A DNA stretch of 64,000 nucleotides from contig JAJYLQ010000002.1 of assembly GCA_021787595.1 (NCBI GenBank), positions 1 to 64,000 on the forward strand, read 5' to 3'. The first letter of the stretch is position 1. The number at the start of each line of letters is the position of its first letter. Both the position numbers and the translations under genes were made by a program. The notes below the pieces were generated by a model. That model did not search any database. It was not told where the DNA came from and worked only from the letters and a program-made list of their open reading frames with translations. This DNA is from Chloroflexota bacterium. Lineage in GTDB: Bacteria; Chloroflexota; Anaerolineae; Anaerolineales; Villigracilaceae. Shown here in pieces: positions 42,774-52,742 of the stretch.

Positions 42774-44312
42774 CGCTTCAAGTTGTATCTAAAAGGGGTG
42801 ATTATCTTTTTATCAATATTGATCGGGTTGACTTATCTTAATCCTTCTTCTGTTGTATGGGCAGGTTGCGGCTGGAATGCAGAAACCGGTAGCTGCGGCA
42901 GCTGTTCTTGTGTTGGTTGCGGCACCTGTACTTGTGTAGAAAATGGACCGGGTAGCTGCTCTACTGATACTAGCGGTTGTTATAGTTGCGGCGGCGGCGG
43001 TGGCGGAAATCCAACCGCAACTCCTTTACCATATGCAACTGCGACTATACCAGTACCATCAAATACTCCTTTTCCAACCTCAATCAATATTACTCAGAAT
43101 CCTTTAACACCAACTCCTATCTATAATCTTTGCGGCAATGGAACATATTGTAATTATGGATATTATTGTTGTCTAAGCGGTACAGCCTGTTGTCCTGTCG
43201 GCTCGCTCTCTCCAACCGGAAACGGCGGACCGACTGCCACGCCAACCCCGATCCCTGTTCCCAACTGTATGAATCTTTCAGGTCCATCGACGCTGACTGC
43301 CGGTCAAAAAGGGACTTATACGGCAGACTTTTCCTCTCCTCAGGGCAATCTTAGCGGAGAAATTTTTGCCGGGCAAAACGGCACGGGAGTCTGGTATCCG
43401 GGAAATAAAGCCATTAGCGGCAATTCCGGCAGCCTGTCTTTTGACTGGACGCCGACAGCAGCCGGTACCTATGATGTTTTATGTCGTGCCTGGAACGACG
43501 CCATCGCCGAATGCCGCGGGAAAGCCGACTATGTCAGCGGACCTCCCGTATATACTTGTGCCGGTCCAAATTCCAGCATGGTCGTAACTGTCGTTGCACC
43601 CACGGCAACGCCGACTCCGACTCCGGGCCCGTGGATCAAGCTGAAAAATACCTCTTTTTATTCAGGTAACGGCTTGACAGACTTAATTCCTCTTGTACCG
43701 ACAGCCTATGATGCCGACGATGACTCCAATCCCTACTTTATTACCGGTGGCACAGGAGCCGGCCTGACAGCTGCCTCATCTCTCAATCTGACCGCCATCA
43801 ACCAATCTGCCAAGCCAAACGGCAGCAACTGGTCCGCCTCCTCCTACAGCCCGACAGTCACTTTCACCCCGGCCAGTTTCCTTAAATACGTTAAGACAAG
43901 AAAAACTTATACGACGATCACCGACCTTAACGATATCGTCAGTATCGATCACGACGGCATCTACTTTTACAATGGCAGCAGTCCGGTAACCATCGACACC
44001 ACCCAGACGATCACCGACTACAATACCGTCCTGATCACCAGTGGGGAAGTTGATATCAATAGCGATTTCAATCCAACAAAATCGATTGCCATCGTCGCCG
44101 ACCGGATCTCCTTTGGATCGGGCATGAATCAGGCCAAAGGGATATTCATCGCCAATACGGTCACCGTCGCCAACTCCACCAACGGCGGCGGCCTGAAGAT
44201 CATCGGCAACCTGGTCGCCCAAACCGGCCTGACCGACAGCCGGACGCCAGCAGATCTTTTTCAGCCGACGATCTTTTCTTCACAGCGCGGTCGTGTTTTT
44301 ATTCTGCTATAA
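42774..44312 (+). CDS. Large secreted Cys-rich surface protein, Patescibacteria-like
   Basis: A signal peptide ends near VVWA|GCG. Two cysteine-rich segments (CGSCSCVGCGTCTC, and CNYGYYCCLSGTACC) are separated by Pro/Thr linkers with the repeated word TATPTP. A beta-sandwich-like domain follows (about 160-280), then a C-terminal repeat domain with IVSIDHDGIYFYNGSS and KSIAIVADRISFGSG. Tails of that kind are familiar from surface proteins of candidate-phylum (CPR) bacteria. The start at ATG 42774 is preceded by TATACT at a spacing that suits a leaderless transcript; an in-frame ATG at 42732 is an alternative. It ends 2 bp before a family-A element. Confidence 0.65.
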   Translation, partial: RFKLYLKGVIIFLSILIGLTYLNPSSVVWAGCGWNAETGSCGSCSCVGCGTCTCVENGPGSCSTDTSGCYSCGGGGGGNPTATPLPYATATIPVPSNTPFPTSINITQNPLTPTPIYNLCGNGTYCNYGYYCCLSGTACCPVGSLSPTGNGGPTATPTPIPVPNCMNLSGPSTLTAGQKGTYTADFSSPQGNLSGEIFAGQNGTGVWYPGNKAISGNSGSLSFDWTPTAAGTYDVLCRAWNDAIAECRGKADYVSGPPVYTCAGPNSSMVVTVVAPTATPTPTPGPWIKLKNTSFYSGNGLTDLIPLVPTAYDADDDSNPYFITGGTGAGLTAASSLNLTAINQSAKPNGSNWSASSYSPTVTFTPASFLKYVKTRKTYTTITDLNDIVSIDHDGIYFYNGSSPVTIDTTQTITDYNTVLITSGEVDINSDFNPTKSIAIVADRISFGSGMNQAKGIFIANTVTVANSTNGGGLKIIGNLVAQTGLTDSRTPADLFQPTIFSSQRGRVFILL

Positions 44313-44313
44313 C

Positions 44314-44485
44314 ATTACAGCGCAAGGTCAAGCAATCGTTCCCTGCCAATTCTCCCTCACCCTTTCCCTCCCCCAAAGGGAGAGGAGACTCCCTTCCCCA
44401 TTCGGGGGAAGGGTTGGGGATGAGGGCGAAAACGGTAGAAAAGCCATGAGCGGAACCCTCAACGCTCTAACTTTGCGCTGTAATA
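44314..44485 (+). repeat. MITE-like element family A, copy 4 (right border of the island)
   Basis: Full-length copy. ATAAC on the left and ATAAT on the right are a 4/5 match to a target duplication. It follows the stop of the surface protein gene directly. Confidence 0.85.
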
Positions 44486-44514
44486 ATAATGAATCCAGAG
44501 AAAGGCAGGAAGAA

Positions 44515-44706
44515 ATGAAATTTACTGTCGAGTATGAACAGGAAGAGGATGGCCGCTGGCTGGCTGAAGTGAAGGAATTGCCGGGCGTATTGGCTTATGG
44601 GAAAAATCCCGATGATGCCGCCGCTCACGCGCAGGCGCTGGCATTGCGTGTGATCGCGGATCGTCTTGAGAATGGCGAAAGCACTCCATTCTGCATTTCA
44701 TGGTAA
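44515..44706 (+). CDS. hicB: HicB-family antitoxin-like protein, orphan
   Basis: 63 residues: FTVEYEQEEDGRWLAEVKELPGVLAYGKNPDDA is the HicB beta-alpha fold pattern. HicB normally neutralises the HicA mRNase, but no hicA is seen upstream or downstream: 44707-44802 holds no open frame with the HicA lysine-histidine pattern. ATG 44515 follows AGGAAGAA. It may be a solitary remnant or part of a partner lost when the element inserted, 30 bp upstream. Confidence 0.7.
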   Translation: MKFTVEYEQEEDGRWLAEVKELPGVLAYGKNPDDAAAHAQALALRVIADRLENGESTPFCISW

Positions 44707-44802
44707 TGAAGAGATCGGACCGAAGATGTTGGCAAGGGCGGCAAAAGTAACGGGCCGAAACCTGAAGACTTATAAAACAATCAGGAAAATCTTCGACTTT
44801 CC

Positions 44803-45165
44803 TTACGCAGATAATTCTCTATACACAAACCATTGACCTTTACGATTGTCCAAATTTTTCATGGCGCGGTCATAATACAAATCGAATGTCTGGCCTGCGT
44901 CCACGCGCACGCGGAAGAAGAAGCGTCCCACGTTCAACGAGCCGCGCGTCGAGGCGACTTCCGCGTGAGCTGGTTGCATGTTACGCGCCATTTTGCCGCG
45001 CCGCTTGAAATCGCTCCAAGAAGAAAGCATCTCGATCACACGATAGGTTTTGCCTTCCCAGATAAATCCGTTTGGACAATCAGGGGTCTTTTCACGCGCG
45101 GGAGGCGAATCGAATAAGACTTCGATGGGTTGGTCGAGAAAATGGATCGCGCGTGATTCGGACAT
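44803..45165 (-). CDS. Conserved small protein, DUF6504-like
   Basis: 120 residues from ATG 45165 (an ATG six codons earlier is possible). EVLFDSPPAREKTPDCPNGF and WEGKTYRVIEMLSSWSDFKRRG followed by FFFRVRVDAGQTFDLYYDRAM match my memory of DUF6504 proteins, cytosolic proteins in Chloroflexota and Actinobacteria. Function unknown. Same direction as the DUF488 gene 50 bp upstream. Confidence 0.6.
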   Translation of the reverse strand: MSESRAIHFLDQPIEVLFDSPPAREKTPDCPNGFIWEGKTYRVIEMLSSWSDFKRRGKMARNMQPAHAEVASTRGSLNVGRFFFRVRVDAGQTFDLYYDRAMKNLDNRKGQWFVYRELSA

Positions 45166-45215
45166 GGTAATTTTGCAGGTCACGCTTTCCTCTTCGAGGA
45201 CTTTGCAAACGTGAC

Positions 45216-45563
45216 CTACTTTTTCTCCAGATAATTCTTGAGCGCAATCGCATTGTTATGCTCTACATCTTTTGCGGCAAAAAGCAGAGTCAAATGACCA
45301 ACATGAGATTTTTGAATTAACTGTTCAACTAAATCTCGGTGGCTATCAAGTTCTTTGAAATATAGTTTTTGGAATTCATCCCAATGACTTTCATCGTGAT
45401 GAAATCTCTGACGCAATTCGTTGCTCGGCGCGATATCTTTCATCCATTCGTCAGCCTTGAGCAAAGCTTTGGAGATACCGCGCGGCCATAAACGATCCAC
45501 AAGCACGCGCATGCCATCGTTCGCGGCGGGCGGATCATAAACGCGTTTGACTTGAATGTTCAT
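45216..45563 (-). CDS. DUF488 (YeaO-like) protein
   Basis: 115 residues: [49 protein letters not shown] and [19 protein letters not shown] are the diagnostic motifs of DUF488. These proteins are predicted to be nucleic-acid or radical-stress related, without proven function. It overlaps nothing and starts 7 bp after the membrane protein gene upstream ends. Confidence 0.85.
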   Translation of the reverse strand: MNIQVKRVYDPPAANDGMRVLVDRLWPRGISKALLKADEWMKDIAPSNELRQRFHHDESHWDEFQKLYFKELDSHRDLVEQLIQKSHVGHLTLLFAAKDVEHNNAIALKNYLEKK

Positions 45564-45569
45564 CCTTGC

Positions 45570-45917
45570 TTAATCCTGATCTACCTGTAAATGGAAATGA
45601 TGCATAAAACGATGGACGATGGGCGCGGCCAGCACGCCGATCGCCGCCAGCAAAACAACGCCCGAATAAAGCGCATAGAACGAAGCAAATATTTTTCCGG
45701 CTGCTGTGTGCAGCGTATCCACGGGCCCCATGCCGCCCAGGATCATCGAAGCGTTGAGGAGCGAATCAACCCACGACAAGCCTTCGAGAAAATGATATCC
45801 GAGCACGCCGATGCCCAACGAGATCAAAATGATGCCTGCTGCGATTCCCGCGTTGCGCGCCAGGCGCCGTGCAAAAACCTTCCGGCTGGCAAGCGGCTGC
45901 CTGAAGTGTTCGTACAC
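45570..45917 (-). CDS. Small membrane protein, two-pore-loop ion-channel-like
   Basis: 115 residues with two membrane helices, a first near 25-45 (GIAAGIILISLGIGVLGYHF) and a second near 80-100, and a loop SMILGGMGPVDTLHTAAGK between them. The arrangement resembles a potassium-channel pore domain with a degenerate filter (GGMGP instead of TVGYG), so ion passage is not established. It starts 2 bp from the DNA glycosylase gene stop. Confidence 0.45.
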   Translation of the reverse strand: MYEHFRQPLASRKVFARRLARNAGIAAGIILISLGIGVLGYHFLEGLSWVDSLLNASMILGGMGPVDTLHTAAGKIFASFYALYSGVVLLAAIGVLAAPIVHRFMHHFHLQVDQD

Positions 45918-45918
45918 T

Positions 45919-46821
45919 TTAGACTCCTTCGTATTTCAAATTCCAATCCCAAAACCAATAGGCCAGGCCTTTATACTCGCCCCATTTTTCGAATTTCTTT
46001 TCGACCTGTTTTGGCGTCACCGGCTTGCCCCGGTACCATTCATGTGAGACCACTTTCAACGCCCACGAGTCAATCGGGATGAAATCCGATCGTCCGAGAA
46101 TCATCAGCAGGTTGGCCGCGGCGTACGGACCGACGCCGCGAATGTTCATCAATTCCTTGCGAAGTTCCAGCGTTGGCAAAGTTGATACTTTATAGGACTC
46201 AATATCCAACTCGCCAGATGCGACACGCGCGGCGAGTTCATGGATGGCTGGCGCACGATATCCGACGCGCACCGCCTCTTTCAGGACCTCGGGGCTGGAC
46301 GCGGCGATTCGTTCGGGCGTGGGAAAAGCCCTGGACCCCTCGACGCCGCTCAGGGTGACAAGTAGAGGGTCGCCGAAGGATGCGATGAGATTTAGATTCA
46401 TCCGTTTCGTCGCGGCCCAAAGCATGTTCGTTGTCAGGATCGTCTTCAAAACGTCCTCGAAAAATGTCGGCGAACGAAGCACGCGCCCGCGCGCCAATCT
46501 TTCGGCGTGACGAAGTTTCGGTTCCTTACGCGCGGCCTTGTAAAACGCGGAAAAGTCCTGATCGAGTCCCAGCATCCACATGACTTTTTCTTTAACTTCA
46601 TCTCGTTCGGCTTTGTTGAGCCTGCCTTTTATTCCAATTGTTACATCCTTCGAATCGCCGGTCATTCGATATTGGATGATGCGGCCGCTGGCGAGGCGGT
46701 CTGTATAAAAAAGAGTTTTGGAGGCTTCATCGAATTGGAACGGAGCCAGTTGAAGCCATCCGTGCGATTGGACGGTGGATAGAAAGTTGAACGGTGGGCG
46801 GGCGGATAAGGTCAGGTTCAT
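45919..46821 (-). CDS. DNA-3-methyladenine glycosylase-like HhH-GPD protein
   Basis: The helix-hairpin-helix region is IRGVGPYAAANLLMILG (about 220-236) followed by the catalytic Asp in FIPIDSWALK. N-terminal domain about 1-95 is AlkA-like. It would remove alkylated bases. LSGVEGSR near residues 156-163 is encoded by a palindromic repeat (46333-46357) and lies just before the HhH domain in a loop. Overall 300 residues, intact frame. Confidence 0.78.
   Translation of the reverse strand: MNLTLSARPPFNFLSTVQSHGWLQLAPFQFDEASKTLFYTDRLASGRIIQYRMTGDSKDVTIGIKGRLNKAERDEVKEKVMWMLGLDQDFSAFYKAARKEPKLRHAERLARGRVLRSPTFFEDVLKTILTTNMLWAATKRMNLNLIASFGDPLLVTLSGVEGSRAFPTPERIAASSPEVLKEAVRVGYRAPAIHELAARVASGELDIESYKVSTLPTLELRKELMNIRGVGPYAAANLLMILGRSDFIPIDSWALKVVSHEWYRGKPVTPKQVEKKFEKWGEYKGLAYWFWDWNLKYEGV
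46333..46359. repeat. Short palindromic element inside the DNA glycosylase gene
   Basis: GGACCCCTCGACGCCGCTCAGGGTGAC, read in frame on the minus strand as VTLSGVEGS. Family as 16665. Confidence 0.65.
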
Positions 46822-46962
46822 GTCATCTCCGATGCTCTAATCTTAGCACAAACGTGCTACAATTCAAGCGCAACCTTGATGGCATTCTTTGCGTACTGGA
46901 AGTTATCTGCCCTGCACTTGCGCAGTGCAAATTTATAAACAAAGCAAGGAGCATTTTTATCC

Positions 46963-47412
46963 ATGACGACCAATCTAAAGCCTTTGCGAATATTGGTGAT
47001 CGTGATTTTGGCCCTGCTGGCGATTCAGTATGAGTTTGGGATGGCGGTCAACATTGCCAACCCGCCTTCGATTCCCCCGTTCAGTTTTTCGTTTTCAGCC
47101 TTTCGGAGCGCACTCGACCAGGCCGGTGTTGTGGCGCTGCTCCACGCGGGACTCGGCGGCTGGCTGGTGATCTTCACGGTGATCAACCTGATCCTGACGC
47201 TTCGAACAAGGGTCAAGAGCGTGCAGGTGTTTGGCGTATTGAGTTTCATTTCGATTGCATCTGCCGCGGGAGGCGGGCTGTTCTTCGTCCTCTCCGGCTT
47301 CCAGAATGACCATGCTTCACACGCAATGGCTACGAATTTCCTGCTGTCCTTTGCCTTATTTTTTATCGAACTGTATTTGATAAAGCCCAATTCGAAATCA
47401 AAAGTCAATTAG
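46963..47412 (+). CDS. Small four-span membrane protein of unknown function
   Basis: 149 residues with helices near 10-28, 50-75, 88-108 and 118-140. The N-terminus MTTNLKPLRILVIVILALL is a membrane anchor. No recognisable family. Preceded by GCAAGGAGCATTTTTATCC and ATG 46963. Ends 8 bp inside the convergent membrane gene. Confidence 0.55.
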   Translation: MTTNLKPLRILVIVILALLAIQYEFGMAVNIANPPSIPPFSFSFSAFRSALDQAGVVALLHAGLGGWLVIFTVINLILTLRTRVKSVQVFGVLSFISIASAAGGGLFFVLSGFQNDHASHAMATNFLLSFALFFIELYLIKPNSKSKVN

Positions 47413-48181
47413 CGCTTCTTTGCAGCAGCCAGAGTGAAACACCCTGAAGCGACAGCGCGACGAGAATCGCGGCCGTGAACGCGACGGTGATTCCGGCACT
47501 TTCGATCAGCACAGCCAGCGTGAAGAAGAAACTGGCGAAGGAAAACAATCCCATCAGCAGACCGCGCAAAACATTGACCGCGGCCGTCGAACCGTGCTGG
47601 TGATGTGCGAACGCGGCCATCGTGGCGGTGAAGATCGGAAATGGCGCGATCAGTCCGGTGAGATGCGCGCCGAGATTGGAGGCAATACCGGTCAAAAGCA
47701 CAACAAAGATCGTGGCGATGATCATACGCATGGGGATGTCCCAACGCGATGGAAGACTTTCTTCGACAACGGGCTCAGCTTTTGAATCTTTGGGCAGCAG
47801 TTGCAACGCGGCCAGGAAGGAAAGAAGCACGGCTGCATAAATCGGCAAAATCGTAAATGTAAACTGATTCAATATGGCAGTGCTGATTACGAACGAAAGG
47901 CACGCGGCAGCCAGCGTCAATGGCCATTTCCAGCGCGTTGAGAGCCTCGCATACGTGAGCGCGAAAGCCGCCTGCGAGAGTCCGCCTGCGACGGTGCCGA
48001 CAGCTGTCGCCGCCGCAAAAGACGCGCCGTGAGTCAGCGCGAGAAAAAACGTGATCGGGCCGGTGGTCAGCGGCAGGGCGATGATCCAGCCGCTGATCGA
48101 ATGTCCCCAGCGGCGTCCCACAAGGCTGGCCGTCCCGATCAGGGCCGGAGTGACGATTACCTTAAGCAGGAGGCTGTTCAT
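47405..48181 (-). CDS. Polytopic membrane protein, unknown
   Basis: 258 residues, about eight membrane spans, with GSTAAVNVLRGLLMGLFSFA and HSISGWIIALPLTTGPITFF. The last sequence resembles proteins annotated as GlpM-like or membrane transport proteins, but I am not sure. The start overlaps the end of the YbaK-like gene by four bases (ATGA), so they are coupled. Confidence 0.5.
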   Translation of the reverse strand: MNSLLLKVIVTPALIGTASLVGRRWGHSISGWIIALPLTTGPITFFLALTHGASFAAATAVGTVAGGLSQAAFALTYARLSTRWKWPLTLAAACLSFVISTAILNQFTFTILPIYAAVLLSFLAALQLLPKDSKAEPVVEESLPSRWDIPMRMIIATIFVVLLTGIASNLGAHLTGLIAPFPIFTATMAAFAHHQHGSTAAVNVLRGLLMGLFSFASFFFTLAVLIESAGITVAFTAAILVALSLQGVSLWLLQRSAN

Positions 48182-48732
48182 GAGCGGATCGCGATTCTCT
48201 CCAATCTTGGGCGCGCGAGGCGAAGATAATCATTCGACTTCATAAAGATGGAGCGGTCGAGCCGTCCGGCATTGAAGACGACCTCCTCGTTTTCGAAAAT
48301 CAACGGGTCAGCCAGGACGATAAGCTGGCCGCTGCCTGCCAGTCCAGGGAACGAGAAAGGCGGGATCGCGCCGATGACGCATCCCGTCAACTGCTCCGCC
48401 TTTTCACGAGATGCAAAGGCAGCGCTGCTTGCATCGAACAAGGTTTTCATCCCGTTCAGATCCACGCGGCAATCGCCGGGGACGTTTGCCAGATAATACC
48501 GATTCTCTTTCTTCCCAAAGCGGACTTGCACCACGATGGATTTGATGGCTTGCCCAGGCCGGTTGCCGCGGATCCTGGCGATGAATTCCGTGCGGCCCTC
48601 CGGCTCATGTTCGACGACACGATATGTCACACCCTGCGAGTCGAGCAATGCCCGCAGGGTTTCATGGATGTCACTTGTCTCATTAGGCGTTGTCACGATG
48701 TTATCGAAACCCCAATTAAAAGGGACAGGCAC
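48178..48732 (-). CDS. YbaK/ProX-type aminoacyl-tRNA deacylase-like protein
   Basis: 184 residues with the YbaK fold: VTYRVVEHEPEGRTEFIARIRGN, then AIKSIVVQVRF and, near the end, IGAIPPFSFPGLAGSGQLIVLADPLIFENEEVVFNAGR, which is the conserved substrate-pocket region GxxPPfg and fn.Gr. Such proteins remove wrong amino acids from tRNA or bind them. Coupled to the membrane protein gene that follows. Confidence 0.8.
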   Translation of the reverse strand: MPVPFNWGFDNIVTTPNETSDIHETLRALLDSQGVTYRVVEHEPEGRTEFIARIRGNRPGQAIKSIVVQVRFGKKENRYYLANVPGDCRVDLNGMKTLFDASSAAFASREKAEQLTGCVIGAIPPFSFPGLAGSGQLIVLADPLIFENEEVVFNAGRLDRSIFMKSNDYLRLARPRLERIAIRS

Positions 48733-48753
48733 ATGGCCTGTCCCGGCGATTTA

Positions 48754-49953
<1,200 letters not shown>

Positions 49954-50030
49954 TTAGCCTCCGTTTGGTTTATGTCTTTGATGCGCTTGGTCTCGGTACG
50001 ACAGAAAAACACTGCCTACTCGACCGGCGC

Positions 50031-50243
50031 TTAAATTGGTTGCACTTGCCATTCATCGGGAAGTTCCCGATGGGTCAATTCAAATGCGCGGCCGTCAGCC
50101 GTCTTGACGCGAAAGCCTTTTTCGTTGGGTCCGCGCCAGCGTCCGACAATTTCAGCGATCTCGAACCGGCATCCCTGCCAGGTCAGCGCCAGCGGACGCT
50201 CCGCGTATTCCGAATCCGAGCGGCACTCCACGATGTCCATCAC
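50031..50243 (-). CDS. Small conserved protein, unknown
   Basis: 70 residues: MMDIVECRSDSEYAERPLALTWQGCRF, FEIAEIVGRWRGPNEKGFRVK and ELTHRELPDEWQVQPI. The look is of a small beta-rich protein conserved in Chloroflexota. No domain assignment. Same direction as the aminotransferase. Confidence 0.5.
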   Translation of the reverse strand: MMDIVECRSDSEYAERPLALTWQGCRFEIAEIVGRWRGPNEKGFRVKTADGRAFELTHRELPDEWQVQPI

Positions 50244-50289
50244 TGACTATTCTAGCGGCTTCGTCCCAAAATGGGTAGTGAAAAACTCA

Positions 50290-51423
50290 CTATCCCAGGA
50301 TGACAGAACTATTATCTCCGATGTTCAATTTCAGGAACTCCCTGCCGCCTTCGCGAAGCACCCCTTTGGGGCTTCCCTCGACTTGGGCCTGCCTACCGAT
50401 TAAAGAGCCTTTCAATGCCGAATCCCTGATCGTACATTCCGCCTCGACGATGCTGTCCTCGATGCGGCTTCCCGAAATTTTGCAGCCCGCGCCGATGGAC
50501 GCGTATGGACCGATTGTGGAGTTTTTGATTTCAGCCGTTTCGTGGATGAAGACAGGTTCATTGATTTTGACGCCTGCCTGCTGAAAGGTTTGCAGGCGCT
50601 GCCCTGAGCTTGTCGAAGGGTTTGCGGGTTTAAAACTTTTTAGCTTTCCAACCTGCCAATGAGCGCCTCCAGCGCCATGGCGCTCCGCGCCACTTTCCAA
50701 CAGATACCGGTTGGTCTCCAGTGTCGCCTCAATCGTGCCGGTATCCAGCCAGGTTTCGACCTTCTGGACGCGCATTACAGCGTGGCGTTCGATCATGATG
50801 TTGATGGCATCCACCAAAAAGAACTCGTTCTTTAGTTTCAAAGTGCGTTCCATCTGTTCTTCGATGGCGCTGATCAAATTCTCGCCGCTCTTGAAATAAT
50901 AGCAGCCAACGACCGCCAGGTTATTTTCCAGCGTTTTGGGTTTTTCGATTAAACGCGTGACCCAGCCTTCTTTATTTATTTCCGCCACGCCGAATCGCCG
51001 CGGATCAGGAATTTCCTTGACCCATGCCACACCGTCGCTCTTTTCGCGGTTCAAAAACGAGAAGTCGGTTTCTATTAGCGTATCAGAAAAGCACATCATC
51101 ATCGGGCCGGTGAGATATTGCCGCGCCAGATACAGCGCGTGCGATTGTCCCTTCATCTCGCCCTGCACAACGTAGTGGGCTTTGATGTCCGGGTAATGTT
51201 CTTCGATGAATGGCGGGATTTGCGTCTCGCCGAGATAAGGCCCGACGATGAAAACGTATTCTGTTTTCTGCGGATTTGGAACGGAGCGGAACATGTCGAG
51301 GCAGTAATCCAATGGGGTTCTGCCAGCCACGCCGACCAGCGGCTTTGGCTTGCTCCACGTGTGCGGGCGCATGCGCGTTCCCCAGCCTGCCATCGGAATG
51401 ACGATTTTCAAAGTTTCAGACAA
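50290..51423 (-). CDS. Sugar-phosphate nucleotidyltransferase with left-handed beta-helix
   Basis: N-terminal nucleotidyltransferase domain: IPMAGWGTRMRPHTWSKPKPLVGVAG, FSDTLIET, and LIEKPKT. C-terminal hexapeptide domain: IKNSTIGPYASIGAGCKIS, IEDSIVEAECTIRDS. A glucose-1-phosphate thymidylyltransferase-like enzyme that could supply a dTDP- or UDP-sugar to the glycan locus. Between the two domains, PANPSTSSGQ is encoded by a short palindrome (50601-50620), in frame. 377 residues. Confidence 0.78.
   Translation of the reverse strand: MSETLKIVIPMAGWGTRMRPHTWSKPKPLVGVAGRTPLDYCLDMFRSVPNPQKTEYVFIVGPYLGETQIPPFIEEHYPDIKAHYVVQGEMKGQSHALYLARQYLTGPMMMCFSDTLIETDFSFLNREKSDGVAWVKEIPDPRRFGVAEINKEGWVTRLIEKPKTLENNLAVVGCYYFKSGENLISAIEEQMERTLKLKNEFFLVDAINIMIERHAVMRVQKVETWLDTGTIEATLETNRYLLESGAERHGAGGAHWQVGKLKSFKPANPSTSSGQRLQTFQQAGVKINEPVFIHETAEIKNSTIGPYASIGAGCKISGSRIEDSIVEAECTIRDSALKGSLIGRQAQVEGSPKGVLREGGREFLKLNIGDNSSVILG
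50601..50620. repeat. Short palindromic element inside the nucleotidyltransferase gene
   Basis: GCCCTGAGCTTGTCGAAGGG, read in frame as PSTSSGQ on the minus strand. Same family as 16665. Confidence 0.7.
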
Positions 51424-51458
51424 GGCATTCTCCCTGGTGAATTTATCGCAGCTCTATT

Positions 51459-51630
51459 ATTACAGCGCAAGGTCGAGCAATCGTTCCCTGCCAATTCTCC
51501 CTCACCCTTTCCCTCTCCCAAAGGGAGAGGAGACTCCCTTCCCCATTTGGGGGAAGGGTTGGGGATGAGGGCGAAAACGGTAGAAAAGCCATGAGCAGAA
51601 CCCTCAAAGCTCTAACTTTGCGCTGTAATA
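51459..51630 (+). repeat. MITE-like element family A, copy 5
   Basis: Full-length copy between two genes on the minus strand. CTATT at 51454-51458 and 51631-51635 is a perfect 5-bp target duplication. Confidence 0.9.
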
Positions 51631-51649
51631 CTATTTTACGTCAAACTTG

Positions 51650-52240
51650 TCAAATCTTTCGGCAAAGAAGCACACCCTTGCCAATCGGCACCGTCAGCGC
51701 ATCGACGCGCGGATCGGCTTCCGCGTGTTCGACAAATGACGCCAAATCATCCTGGTGACTCAAGACATTGTCCGCGGCCAGCAATCCACCGGGGACCAAA
51801 TTGGGGATGACTTTTTCGTAGCAGTCGGTATAAATGTCTTTCTCGGCATCCAGAAAGCAAAAAGCGATTTGATGATATTGATCCAGCAATTGGCGCGCGT
51901 CGCCACGAATCAGATTTATGGCGTCCTCGATGCCGGCTGTGCGAAAGGTCTGCGTTGCAAGCTCGATTTTGTTGGGCAGGATTTCGAACGTGGTCAATTG
52001 ATCTCCGCGAATGCGGCAGGCGAGTGAAAGCCACATGCCGGAGTATCCGCCGCTGGTTCCGATCTCGACCACATTTCCTTTCGGCGCGGAGGCGCATAAG
52101 AGCGCAAGAAATTTCCCGGTCTCAGGCGGAATCTGGCGCAGACGTTTTGTGATCGGCGTTCCATCCGTCCGGTCAATGACATCCTGGCTTTCCATTTCCT
52201 TCATGCGTTTGAGCATACTATCTGGAATGTTATGAAACAT
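51650..52240 (-). CDS. SAM-dependent O-methyltransferase (CCoAOMT-like)
   Basis: The SAM motif is VEIGTSGGYSGMWLSLAC, followed by TTFEILPNKIELATQTF (motif II) and FCFLDAEKDIYTDCYEKVIPNLVPGG. About 196 residues from ATG 52240, which has AAGGA six bases upstream; an in-frame ATG at 52261 is longer. Substrate unknown; small aromatic or catechol-like acceptors are usual. Confidence 0.82.
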   Translation of the reverse strand: MFHNIPDSMLKRMKEMESQDVIDRTDGTPITKRLRQIPPETGKFLALLCASAPKGNVVEIGTSGGYSGMWLSLACRIRGDQLTTFEILPNKIELATQTFRTAGIEDAINLIRGDARQLLDQYHQIAFCFLDAEKDIYTDCYEKVIPNLVPGGLLAADNVLSHQDDLASFVEHAEADPRVDALTVPIGKGVLLCRKI

Positions 52241-52292
52241 GGATTTCCTTATCTCACTCAATCTCCAAAAGTGGAATGACGATCAGATTCGA

Positions 52293-52742
52293 TCACCATT
52301 TTCCACATGCCGGCTGTTGAGTGACTGCTTTATATTCCTCCACCCTGCGGCGTTGGCCGGGCGGAAGGTCATCAGGCAAAGTATCGAGTGGAAAGAAGCG
52401 GGCCTCGGCGATCTCATGGTCGTGTGGGCCGACGATCTCGAAATCGTTTGATGCGAACAGGATGTTGTGTCCATTGAAACCATCCTCTAGATCGCTGAAG
52501 ATGCCGACCAATCGAATGCTCCTCAACTCTGCGCCGGTTTCTTCCCGCGCTTCACGGCGGGCTGCTTCTTCGACGGTTTCGCCGCGCTTCAATCCGCCGC
52601 CGGGCAAATGCCAGCCTTTTTTATAAGTGTGCCTCACCAGCAGGACTTGATCATCCTTGACCAGCAGGACACGCACGCCGAACAAAACAGGCCTGAAGAT
52701 GAAGTTATAAATTTCATAGGCGAGATAGACCAGCCGCAGCAT
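52293..52742 (-). CDS. NUDIX hydrolase
   Basis: The Nudix box GGGLKRGETVEEAARREAREETGAEL (positions about 48-73, GX5EX7REUXEEXGU) is complete. 149 residues. Could hydrolyse a nucleotide sugar, dinucleoside polyphosphate or NDP derivative. Its start overlaps by one base the stop of the aldo/keto reductase, so they are cotranscribed. Confidence 0.88.
   Translation of the reverse strand: MLRLVYLAYEIYNFIFRPVLFGVRVLLVKDDQVLLVRHTYKKGWHLPGGGLKRGETVEEAARREAREETGAELRSIRLVGIFSDLEDGFNGHNILFASNDFEIVGPHDHEIAEARFFPLDTLPDDLPPGQRRRVEEYKAVTQQPACGKW

Noticed and set aside
44293-44514. N-terminal extension of HicB through the family-A element
   Set aside because: It is translated repeat sequence; HicB starts at ATG 44515 with a ribosome binding site.
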